Below, in pieces: positions 54,773 through 62,453 of a stretch of DNA of 64,000 nucleotides. The stretch spans positions 2,210,501 through 2,274,500 of the forward strand of contig NZ_CP015027.1 of the NCBI RefSeq assembly GCF_002077155.1, in the 5' to 3' direction. The first letter of the stretch is position 1. Each line of letters begins with the position of its first letter. The DNA is from Sporosarcina sp. P33 (lineage in GTDB: Bacteria > Bacillota > Bacilli > Bacillales_A > Planococcaceae). The translations under genes and the position numbers were made by a program. The notes under the pieces are model-generated. The model searched no databases and was not told the DNA's origin. It saw nothing but the letters and a program-made list of their open reading frames with translations.

Positions 54773-55522
54773 TTATACTTCAAAGAATGCTGCACGCTTG
54801 TCTGCTTCGAGAATTGTCCCGATAAAGAATGAGCCGAACACGCCGTAGCGCGCGCTGACTTCGTCAAAACGCATTTCATAGACAAGTTTCTTGAACTGAA
54901 GTACGTCGTCTGAGAACAGCGTAACGCCCCACTCGTAATCATCAAAACCGACAGATCCGGAGATGATTTGTTTTACTTTACCTGCATAACCGCGGCCGAT
55001 CATGCCGTGGCTGCGCATCAAACTTTTACGGTCATCCATGTTGAGCATGTACCAGTTGTCATCGCCTTCTCGCTTCTTGTCCATTGGATAGAAACAAACA
55101 TACTGGCTGCGCGGCAATTCAGGATACAAACGGCCACGTACATAAGGATTCTGGTACGGATCTTCGTCAGATTCGCCTGCGAGGTAGTTTGATAATTCAA
55201 CGACAGATACGTAAGAATACGCCGGAATCGTGTAATCTGCGATCGTCAGTTTGTTGAATTCTGCTTCCAGCTGCTGCAATTCATCCATTGTCGGACGCAA
55301 TGTCATCAGCATGAAGTCCGCCTTTTGACCGACTACTGTGTAAAATGCATGACTGCCTGTTTTTGCGTCATCAGCTTGCTGCAAACGCTCTAAATAGGCC
55401 AGAAATTCATTCACTGCTGCCTGGCGCTCTTCTTTGGAAATCAGTTTCCAAGAGGCCCAGTCCATTGTGCGGAAATCATGAAGTACGTACCAACCGTCTA
55501 ATGTAATAGCTGCTTCGTTCAC
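54773..55522 (-). CDS. hemQ: Coproheme decarboxylase HemQ
   Basis: 249 aa chlorite-dismutase-like protein. Contains [12 protein letters not shown] at the start, the catalytic-tyrosine segment [13 protein letters not shown] near residue 140, and the haem-ligand histidine in [15 protein letters not shown] near 170. Last step of the coproporphyrin-dependent haem pathway of Gram-positive bacteria. Diverges from pta, as in B. subtilis ywfI-pta. Confidence 0.95.
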   Translation of the reverse strand: MNEAAITLDGWYVLHDFRTMDWASWKLISKEERQAAVNEFLAYLERLQQADDAKTGSHAFYTVVGQKADFMLMTLRPTMDELQQLEAEFNKLTIADYTIPAYSYVSVVELSNYLAGESDEDPYQNPYVRGRLYPELPRSQYVCFYPMDKKREGDDNWYMLNMDDRKSLMRSHGMIGRGYAGKVKQIISGSVGFDDYEWGVTLFSDDVLQFKKLVYEMRFDEVSARYGVFGSFFIGTILEADKRAAFFEV

Positions 55523-55739
55523 TTGAATTCAGTCTCCTTTTTAGTTCAAAGTAAGTTCTATTTCAAGTGTATCATAAACGATGTTTGGACGTTAAGGATA
55601 AAGACAGAGCTGCGGGCAAGGTATGACAAAATTGTGCATGTTACTGTCAGGTGTCTGAAAACTTTGAATTCCCTAGTGAATTATATTGGCATTTCATGTA
55701 TGATGAAAAGGAAAATATAACAAAGGGTGGGAATTACAC

Positions 55740-56711
55740 ATGGCAGATCTTTTTGAAGGTATTCGTAATACGTTGGAAGGTAAAGGAAAGACGATTGTAT
55801 TGCCTGAGGGGGAAGACGTCAGAATACTGGAAGCAGCTGTACATCTTCAGCAAGAGGGGATTGTCACACCTGTTTTACTGGGGAATGAAGAGGCTGTCAA
55901 AAAAGCGGCAGAAGACGGAGGTTTCGATATTTCCGAAATTCAATTGATTGACCCTGCAAGCGCTTCCTATTTTGAAGAATTGGCAGAAAAGTTTGTTGAA
56001 CGACGTGCAGGCAAAGCAACAATCGAGCAGGCACGCGAGCAACTGAAAGATGTAAACTATTTCGGAACTATGCTAATCTATACAGGACGTGTAGACGGTT
56101 TAGTGAGCGGAGCTGCACATTCGACAGCGGACACAGTTCGTCCCGCGCTGCAGATCATCAAGACGAAGCCGGGTATTTCCAAAACTAGCGGAGCTTTCAT
56201 TATGATGAAGGAAGAAGAGCGTTTGATTTTTGCGGATTGTGCCATCACGGTGAATCCTTCAGCACAGGAGCTGGCTGAAATCGCAGTGGAAAGTACGAAA
56301 ACTGCAAAAGCGTTCGGAATCGATCCGCGTGTGGCGATGCTGTCCTTTTCAACAAAAGGTTCTGCAGTGACAGAAGAGACAGAAAAAGTTGTGGAAGCGG
56401 CAAAAATTGCAAAAGAATTGGCGCCTGACCTATTGATTGACGGAGAATTCCAGTTTGACGCAGCATACGTTCCAAGTGTTGCAGCGAAAAAAGCGCCGGA
56501 ATCCGTTATTAAAGGCGATGCAAATGTCTTTATTTTCCCTACTTTGGATGCCGGCAATATCGGCTATAAATTAACGGAGCGTCTCGGCGGCTATGAAGCA
56601 ATCGGCCCGATTCTTCAAGGCTTGAACGGTCCCGTCAATGACCTGTCACGCGGCTGTTCTGCGGAAGATGTTTACAAGCTTTCTATTATCACAGCGGCAC
56701 AAAGCCTGTAA
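55740..56711 (+). CDS. pta: Phosphate acetyltransferase
   Basis: 323 aa, AAAGGGTGGGAA before the ATG. Short, single-domain Pta: IVLPEGEDVRILEAAVHL, the DGLVSGAAHSTADTVRPALQ motif, LDGEFQFDAA-like IDGEFQFDAA, and the C-terminal GPILQGLNGPVNDLSRGC. Interconverts acetyl-CoA and acetyl phosphate. Confidence 0.96.
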   Translation: MADLFEGIRNTLEGKGKTIVLPEGEDVRILEAAVHLQQEGIVTPVLLGNEEAVKKAAEDGGFDISEIQLIDPASASYFEELAEKFVERRAGKATIEQAREQLKDVNYFGTMLIYTGRVDGLVSGAAHSTADTVRPALQIIKTKPGISKTSGAFIMMKEEERLIFADCAITVNPSAQELAEIAVESTKTAKAFGIDPRVAMLSFSTKGSAVTEETEKVVEAAKIAKELAPDLLIDGEFQFDAAYVPSVAAKKAPESVIKGDANVFIFPTLDAGNIGYKLTERLGGYEAIGPILQGLNGPVNDLSRGCSAEDVYKLSIITAAQSL

Positions 56712-56770
56712 TCACGCCGAATTGTGAAACGTCTATACATACCAGACTAACCACCATAGGAGAACTAGAC

Positions 56771-57607
56771 ATGTCACAAGATAAACATTTATTGAATCAG
56801 CCGGCTTGGCGTTTTATCGACGAATCGATCACAGCACGCAGCCGGTCTGCGCTAGAGTCGTTCGCCATGGATGATACATTATGCCAATTAGTCGGACAGC
56901 AGCAAAGTGCGCCTGTCGTCAGAACGTGGGTGCATGACCGAACGATCGTGCTAGGTATCCAGGATCATCGCATGCCGTTTATTCAGCAGGCGATGGAAGG
57001 CATCAAACAGCACGGCTATCAGGCCATTGTCCGCAATTCGGGCGGCCTGGCAGTCGTTCTGGATGAAGGGATATTGAATATTTCTTTAATTTTTTCCGAG
57101 CAGAAATCTGCAATTGATATTCCAGTAGGCTACGAAGCTATGCTGTCATTCGTGCAGCTGCTGTTTCCAGAACTCGGTGAGCGGATTGAAGCCTATGAAA
57201 TTGTCGGGTCCTATTGTCCGGGATCTTATGATTTAAGCGTCGATGGCAAGAAGTTTGCCGGAATTTCTCAGCGGCGTTTGCGTCAGGGAGTCGCTGTGCA
57301 AGTCTATCTGTGTATAGAAGGCAGCGGGTCCCGCCGTGCGGAACTGATTAAGGAAGTCTATGACAACGGCTTACAGGGTCAGCAGACTAAATTCAGCTAT
57401 CCTGTAATTCAGCCTGATACAATGGCTTCATTATCAGAAATAACCGGCACACCGATGACGGTCAGTGAAGTTGTCATTCGTCTGCAATTGCTGCTGCGGT
57501 CGCTGACGGATGACGTGCAGCACGGCGGATTGACGGACGAGGAAATGGATTTGTACGGTTTTTATTTGCAGCGCGTCTTTGACCGGAATCAAAAGATGCT
57601 GTCATAG
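56771..57607 (+). CDS. lipL: Octanoyl-[GcvH]:protein N-octanoyltransferase LipL
   Basis: 278 aa BPL/LplA-fold amidotransferase. RNSGGLAVVLDEGILNISL carries the substrate loop. The catalytic cysteine is in GSYCPGSYDLSV and the lysine in GKKFAGISQRR. The cysteine distinguishes LipL/LipM from LplJ ligases, and position after pta (ywfL in B. subtilis) supports LipL. Moves octanoyl groups from GcvH to E2 subunits. Confidence 0.88.
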   Translation: MSQDKHLLNQPAWRFIDESITARSRSALESFAMDDTLCQLVGQQQSAPVVRTWVHDRTIVLGIQDHRMPFIQQAMEGIKQHGYQAIVRNSGGLAVVLDEGILNISLIFSEQKSAIDIPVGYEAMLSFVQLLFPELGERIEAYEIVGSYCPGSYDLSVDGKKFAGISQRRLRQGVAVQVYLCIEGSGSRRAELIKEVYDNGLQGQQTKFSYPVIQPDTMASLSEITGTPMTVSEVVIRLQLLLRSLTDDVQHGGLTDEEMDLYGFYLQRVFDRNQKMLS

Positions 57608-57611
57608 AACG

Positions 57612-57651
57612 AAAAAAAGCTGCCAATCAATTATTGATTGGCGGCTCTTTT
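57612..57651. terminator. Bidirectional terminator between lipL and rsfA
   Basis: AAAAAGCTGCCAATCA pairs with TGATTGGCGGCTCTTTT around ATTAT, with one mismatch. Confidence 0.9.
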
Positions 57652-58265
57652 GATGATACCAGGTTACCGTTTGGTTCCATTTTAAAGACCGGTGCGACGT
57701 GTTCGCTTTCTTCGTTGAGTGCGATCAGCCGGCGCGCGCGATTCATAATTTGAACAAACTGCTCATAATCGTCTTTCAGCGTGCGGTTTTCTTTTTTCAA
57801 TTCTTCCAGTTCTGCTTCCATTGCCTTCAGCTGTTCGGTAGCTGTTTTCGCAGTCTGTCTCCAGCGAAGCGCATCTGTGTCGGCACCTCCGTTATGATGC
57901 ATACGGATTAAATAGGCAATTACGGTATCCAGGGATAAAGCGGATAGCGGTACTTGGATTTTCTCCTGCCCGTCTGCTCCGGTCTCCGGATTGTACATCT
58001 GCTGGTTGCGTCTTTTAAAATCTGTACCTAGTACACGCAATGTTTGCTTTCTCTCTTTCTTCGCTTCCGAAAGTTCCTCTTCGTATTCTCTTCGCACGAC
58101 CGCGTTCCATCTGAATCCGCAAGCTGCGGCTGTCCGGTTTAATGCGTCACCTACTTCTTCAAATGCACTTAACTGCGTGCTGCCTTCCCTTACATGCCGT
58201 AATACCGTTTCTGCCAATAATTCATCATCCTGCTCTAACCAAGCGTCTTGTCTAACTTTCACCAT
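57627..58265 (-). CDS. rsfA: Prespore-specific regulator RsfA
   Basis: 212 aa from the ATG at 58265 (MVKVRQDAWLEQDDELLAE), seven bases after AGGAGG. N-terminal Myb/SANT-like DNA-binding segment (residues 3-50: WLEQDDELL, RTAAACGFRWNAVVR). A long C-terminal coiled coil (ATEQLKAMEAELEELKKENR) follows. RsfA tunes SigF-dependent gene expression in the forespore. Adjacent to ywfO as in B. subtilis. The coding end overlaps the shared terminator. Confidence 0.9.
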   Translation of the reverse strand: MVKVRQDAWLEQDDELLAETVLRHVREGSTQLSAFEEVGDALNRTAAACGFRWNAVVRREYEEELSEAKKERKQTLRVLGTDFKRRNQQMYNPETGADGQEKIQVPLSALSLDTVIAYLIRMHHNGGADTDALRWRQTAKTATEQLKAMEAELEELKKENRTLKDDYEQFVQIMNRARRLIALNEESEHVAPVFKMEPNGNLVSSKEPPINN

Positions 58266-58419
58266 CTCCATGCCTCCTGTCTTGTACTCTCTTTCTACTG
58301 CCATTATGACCACGTATGGAATCTTTTATTCAGAGAGTCACAAAATTCTATCAAGATGGTAATAAAATGGGCATGGAATCGGTTGGTTGGGAGGTTGCTT
58401 GTTCTTGAATGGGCTAGGC

Positions 58420-58566
58420 TGGCAGGGTGTTGGGGCGGGGATTTGCGCTTCGGAGGGGACGCTTTCCCGAGGACCCGCGGTGAGCCAGCCAGTTCGCGCT
58501 GCTCTCTTTGGTTGTCTCACCTGATCCGGCTGATCGCCCCTCCTTCGCGCCAATCCATTGCGGTGT
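58420..58566. repeat. Single diverged copy of the hairpin repeat family
   Basis: GGACCCGCGGTGAGCCAGCC and the later GGTTGTCTCACC match the TGAGCCAG and TTGTCTCA arms of the 8- and 14-kb modules, bounded by GAGGGGACGC and GCCCCTCC. It resembles, from memory, GC-rich structured intergenic repeats of Bacillaceae starting GGACGCTTTCC. It lies in the rsfA-ywfO divergent gap. The remaining 270 bp hold only AT-rich promoter-like sequence. Confidence 0.7.
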
Positions 58567-58839
58567 GAGTAGGTGATACATATAGAAGTTCATTGAGAAT
58601 GGTAATTGGTGTTATACAGGTACTTGCCATTGAAATAACTAAAGTTCAATGACAAAAATAATTTACACACAATTTGCAGGGAGTGATTCAAGTCCAGCTG
58701 CTATCTTCTCCTAGATACTAAGTCACTCTCCTGAATTTCATATTCCGTGTACAATCCCGGATAAAATCCGTCATAGTGTACTATGTCACGTTCCGTCGTT
58801 TTTTGTTATACTGGAACGAATGAAGGATGAGGTGACGAC

Positions 58840-60129
58840 ATGGCGTACCAAAACGAAAAACTGCTTGAAGAGAAGGTGTTTAAGGATCCCGTGCACCGCT
58901 ATATACACGTCAGGGACCGTGTGATCTGGGATTTGGTCAACACGCGTGAGTTCCAGCGGCTGCGCAGGATACGCCAGCTCGGCACCACGTACCTGGTTTT
59001 CCACGGAGCGGAGCACAGCCGCTTTCAGCACTCGCTCGGCGTCTATGAAATCGTGCGGAGAATACTCGATGACGGCTTCAGCGGAAGAGAAGAGTGGGAT
59101 GAGGAGCAGCGGCTGGTCGCGCTTTGTGCGGCATTGCTGCATGATCTGGGCCATGGTCCGTTTTCGCACGCTTTTGAAAAAGTATTTAATCTGGATCACG
59201 AACAATTCACTCAGCAAATTTTATTGGAACAGACAGAAGTCCATGAAGTGCTGCGTCGTGTGTCGCCGGATTTCCCACAAAAAGTGGCGGATGTTATTGA
59301 CAAAACATATCCCGATAAACTGGTCGTCAGTCTGATTTCCAGTCAAATCGATGCGGACCGAATGGATTATCTCCAGCGCGATGCGTATTATACCGGCGTT
59401 TCCTATGGTCATTTCGATATGGAGCGGATTTTGCGCGTCATGCGTCCGACTGAAGAACAGGTAGTCATTAAATATAGCGGAATGCACGCGGTGGAAGACT
59501 ATATCATGAGCCGCTATCAAATGTACTGGCAAGTGTATTTCCATCCAGTGTCACGCAGTGCAGAAGTCATTTTGATGAAAATTTTGCACAGGGCGAGATA
59601 TTTATTCGAAACGGGGTATGCATTTAAGCAAGACCCGATTCACTTTATTTCATTTTTTACAAAAGAATTCGAATTAAAAGAATACATAGCGCTTGACGAA
59701 GGGGTGCTATTGACGTATTTCCAGCTGTGGATGGAAGAAGAGGACGCGATTTTGGCTGATCTTTGTGATCGCTTCGTCAACAGAAGGCTGTTTCAGTATG
59801 CCGAGTTTGACCCGGCTGCCCAATATATGAGGTTCGGTGAGCTGAATGCCTTATTCAGAGAAGCAGGGCTGGACCCAGACTACTATTTGGTGACTGATTC
59901 ATCATCTGACTTGCCATACGACTTTTATCGTCCGGGTGAGGAAAATGAACGCGTACCTATCTATTTACAAATGAAGAACGGCGATTTGCGTGAACTGTCC
60001 CGCATGTCTGATGTTGTGGACGCGATTTCGGGAAAACGCAGAACAGACCATAAAATTTATTATCCTGAAGACTTGCTGGCAGACGGAAATGCATTGCACG
60101 ACAAGATTTTAGAGTTGTTACGAAGTTAA
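58840..60129 (+). CDS. ywfO: HD-domain phosphohydrolase YwfO
   Basis: 429 aa, GGATGAGGTG before the ATG. HD domain typical of dGTPase-like proteins: RRIRQLGTTYLVFHGAEHSRFQHSLG gives the first His, AALLHDLGHGPFSHAFEK the HD pair, and ISSQIDADRMDYLQRDA the last Asp. Expected to hydrolyse dNTPs. Co-oriented with ywgA 16 bp downstream. Confidence 0.92.
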   Translation: MAYQNEKLLEEKVFKDPVHRYIHVRDRVIWDLVNTREFQRLRRIRQLGTTYLVFHGAEHSRFQHSLGVYEIVRRILDDGFSGREEWDEEQRLVALCAALLHDLGHGPFSHAFEKVFNLDHEQFTQQILLEQTEVHEVLRRVSPDFPQKVADVIDKTYPDKLVVSLISSQIDADRMDYLQRDAYYTGVSYGHFDMERILRVMRPTEEQVVIKYSGMHAVEDYIMSRYQMYWQVYFHPVSRSAEVILMKILHRARYLFETGYAFKQDPIHFISFFTKEFELKEYIALDEGVLLTYFQLWMEEEDAILADLCDRFVNRRLFQYAEFDPAAQYMRFGELNALFREAGLDPDYYLVTDSSSDLPYDFYRPGEENERVPIYLQMKNGDLRELSRMSDVVDAISGKRRTDHKIYYPEDLLADGNALHDKILELLRS

Positions 60130-60145
60130 GAGAGGGGTGGGCGAC

Positions 60146-60652
60146 TTGCTGCAAGAGCATGCAAAAATCGTTCAGTTTGTATCGTTGGCGAATGAAATAA
60201 ATGGCCGGAAGAAAATGCAGAAGATGGTTTATATATTGAAGAAAATGAATTTCCCGTTTGCGGAGAAGTACGAGCTCCATATGTACGGTCCTTACTCGGA
60301 AGAACTGACATTACGGGTGGAAGAATTATGTGAAATGGGCTTTTTGGCGGAGCGGTTTGAAGACAAGGGGTCCTATAAGCAATACTGCTATCAGGTGACT
60401 GAAGAAGGCTCAAAGTTCCTTACAACAGCGGATGCGCCGAAAACACAGCTGTCGGACTGTATCGGGCGGCTGAATGAAAAATCATCGCGGTTCCTTGAGC
60501 TGGTTTCCACGCTGCTGTTTTTCGATCAGCTGGACAAGGAAGACCAAATTGCCAAAGTGCGTATCGTAAAAAATAAACTGAATTTCACCGATCAGGAATT
60601 TGACCAGGCGTTTGCATTTATTGAAGAAATGCAAGTAACTTCAGTCAGCTGA
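60146..60652 (+). CDS. ywgA: YwgA family protein
   Basis: 168 aa from the TTG at 60146, a few bases after GAGGGGTGG; the GTG at 60137 lies within that site. Winged-helix-like N-terminus (IVQFVSLANEINGRKKMQKMVY), YELHMYGPYSEEL, and a helical C-terminus. Resembles phage-type DUF4065/YwgA proteins. Function unknown; conserved position after ywfO. Confidence 0.82.
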   Translation: MLQEHAKIVQFVSLANEINGRKKMQKMVYILKKMNFPFAEKYELHMYGPYSEELTLRVEELCEMGFLAERFEDKGSYKQYCYQVTEEGSKFLTTADAPKTQLSDCIGRLNEKSSRFLELVSTLLFFDQLDKEDQIAKVRIVKNKLNFTDQEFDQAFAFIEEMQVTSVS

Positions 60653-60659
60653 TCAGACG

Positions 60660-60691
60660 AAAAAAAGGATTCTCGTGGTGAGAATCCTTTT
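60660..60691. terminator. Bidirectional terminator between ywgA and the tautomerase
   Basis: AAAAGGATTCTC pairs with GAGAATCCTTTT around a 5-base loop. Confidence 0.93.
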
Positions 60692-60697
60692 CGCCGT

Positions 60698-60883
60698 TTA
60701 CTGTTCACTGACGAGTTTACCATTTTTGAAAAGGTGATTCTTTGGCATTTCTTCAATGAAAACTGTTACGCTGTCAGTAGTAGCGCCAGTCGTTTCTACA
60801 ACGGCTTGTGTAACTTTTTCGCACAGCGCACGTTTTTGATCATCTGTGCGGCCTTCAAGCATTTTTACTGTTACGTATGGCAT
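60698..60883 (-). CDS. ywhB: 4-oxalocrotonate tautomerase family protein (YwhB)
   Basis: 61 aa. Pro-1 catalytic residue after the initiator Met (MPYVTVKMLEGRTDDQKRAL), and a conserved IEEMPKNH segment. The length is the family norm. AGGAGG upstream. Probably catalyses enol-keto tautomerisation; natural substrate unknown. Confidence 0.92.
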   Translation of the reverse strand: MPYVTVKMLEGRTDDQKRALCEKVTQAVVETTGATTDSVTVFIEEMPKNHLFKNGKLVSEQ

Positions 60884-60950
60884 TTTGCTTCCTCCTTGGC
60901 AGAAAATTCAGGTATAGTACATATAATAACAGAGACGGAGGAGGATTTAC

Positions 60951-61469
60951 ATGGCAAGTGAGCAAAATTCAAAACCAAAGTTAGGCTTTACCATCATAAA
61001 AAACGACCCGACAGACGGTCATAAAGGATTCGGCATCGGGTCGCTGTCGCTGGAAAACATTTCGCCGGTGATCATTGACGTAGAAGCAGGCACTGCCCAA
61101 GTGGAAATGGGCGCGATGCATGCCCGCAGTGATACAGAACGCGGCATTAAGTTTACGACTGACCGGAAAGACTCAGAAGGCGGCAAACCGTACTGGCTTG
61201 TCTGGGTAACCATTGATTACCGTGAAGAAGGACCTTATTATGCGGGGATCACGGCGTGTGAAATGGTCATCAACCGTGAAAAGCGACGCGGCTATAAATT
61301 ATTGGCGGATCACGTCAATCGAATGGACAAGTCGATGAAGCGCCATATTATCGTAGACGATATGGATGACCGTTCAAAAAAGATTCTAAAGGACTTCCTG
61401 CAGTCGCATAATGCGGAATTATGGGAACGCAGTACACCTGAATTACATGAAGGTTTGCGTACGGAATAA
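60951..61469 (+). CDS. ywhD: YwhD family protein
   Basis: 172 aa, GGAGGA before the ATG. The family pattern LGFTIIKNDPTDGHKGFG, VEMGAMHARSDTERGIKF and YYAGITACEM are seen. Function unknown. Same neighbours as B. subtilis ywhD. Confidence 0.88.
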   Translation: MASEQNSKPKLGFTIIKNDPTDGHKGFGIGSLSLENISPVIIDVEAGTAQVEMGAMHARSDTERGIKFTTDRKDSEGGKPYWLVWVTIDYREEGPYYAGITACEMVINREKRRGYKLLADHVNRMDKSMKRHIIVDDMDDRSKKILKDFLQSHNAELWERSTPELHEGLRTE

Positions 61470-61689
61470 TTGCCGGAATAAGGAATGTGTCATGCGTATT
61501 TTCGTCAAATACGTCAAAAATGTGACAATTTACTTTACCTGCTCTTTGAGGTTGAATGTCTGCAGGAAAGGAAGTAAACTAAATATACAGCTTTGCTGCT
61601 GTAATCTAGGACAACCGCTGTATATTCTGTCGATTGATGAAGCCACAAAACCCAAGCGGGCGAATTCATTCAATAAGTATACATCGGTC

Positions 61690-61733
61690 AAAAAAGCCTC
61701 GTTCTCCGCGGATACGGAGAACGAGGCTTTTTT
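61690..61733. terminator. Strong terminator after the ywhD region
   Basis: AAAAAGCCTCGTTCTCCG pairs perfectly with CGGAGAACGAGGCTTTTT. It lies 220 bp after ywhD; the 220 bp between show no gene. The repeat array begins 34 bp later. Confidence 0.9.
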
Positions 61734-61766
61734 CTATTGGAAAAGGGGGGCGGAAGTGGCCGTTGA

Positions 61767-62425
61767 GCGTTCATAGTTTATGGTCAAGCGCTCAACCCGT
61801 GTCCGCTGGCGCTCATAGTCCGCAGCCAAGCGCTCAACCCGCATCCGCCAGCGGTCAAAGCCCACGGTCAAGCGCTCAACCCGTGTCCGCCAGCGCTCAT
61901 AGCCCACGTCCAAGCGCTCAACCCGCATCCGCCAGCGCTCATAGACCGCGGTCAAGCGCTCAACCCGCATCCGCAACCGCTCAAAGCCCACGTCCAAGCG
62001 CTCAACCCGCATCCGCCAGCGCTCATAGCCCGCGGTCAAGCGCTCAATCCACATCCGCTGGCGCTCATAGCCCGCGGTCAAGCGCTCAATCCACATCCGC
62101 TGGCGCTCATAGCCCACGGTCAAGCGCTCAACCCGCATCCGCCAGCGCTCATAGCCCACGGTCAAGCGCTCAACCCGCATCCGCCAGCGCTCATAGCCCG
62201 CGGTCAAGCGCTCAATCCACATCCGCAACCGCTCAAAGCCCACGCCCAAGCGCTCAACCCGCATCCGCTGGCGCTCATAGCCCGCGGTCAAGCGCTCAAC
62301 CCGCATCCGCAACCGCTCATAGCCCACGTCCAAGCGCTCAACCCGCATCCGCAACCGCTCAAAGCCCACGCCCAAGCGCTCAACCTACATCCGCAACCGC
62401 TCAAAGCCCACGTCCAAGCGCTCAT
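61767..62425. repeat. 32-unit array of GCGCTCA motifs in exact 21-bp phase
   Basis: Unit starts run from 61767 to 62418 in 31 steps of exactly 21 bp (checked at 61788, 62040 and 62418). GCGCTCAAC and GCGCTCATA units alternate, with spacers like CCGCATCCGCCA and GCCCACGTCCAA, giving a 42-bp dimer. It lies between the ywhD terminator and the stop of the minus-strand penicillin-binding protein gene, 29 bp away, which has no hairpin of its own. Long ORFs in several frames are artefacts of the 21-bp period. Confidence 0.93.
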
Positions 62426-62453
62426 ACCCGCCCCAAACACCGCCCGCAATAAA

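Noticed and set aside
61634..62452. ORFs of 272 and 213 codons across the 61.8-kb array
   Set aside because: Same artefact: repetitive AHSPRSSAQPAS-like or ERWRMRVERL-like products from a stop-free 21-bp unit, overlapping a strong terminator on one side.
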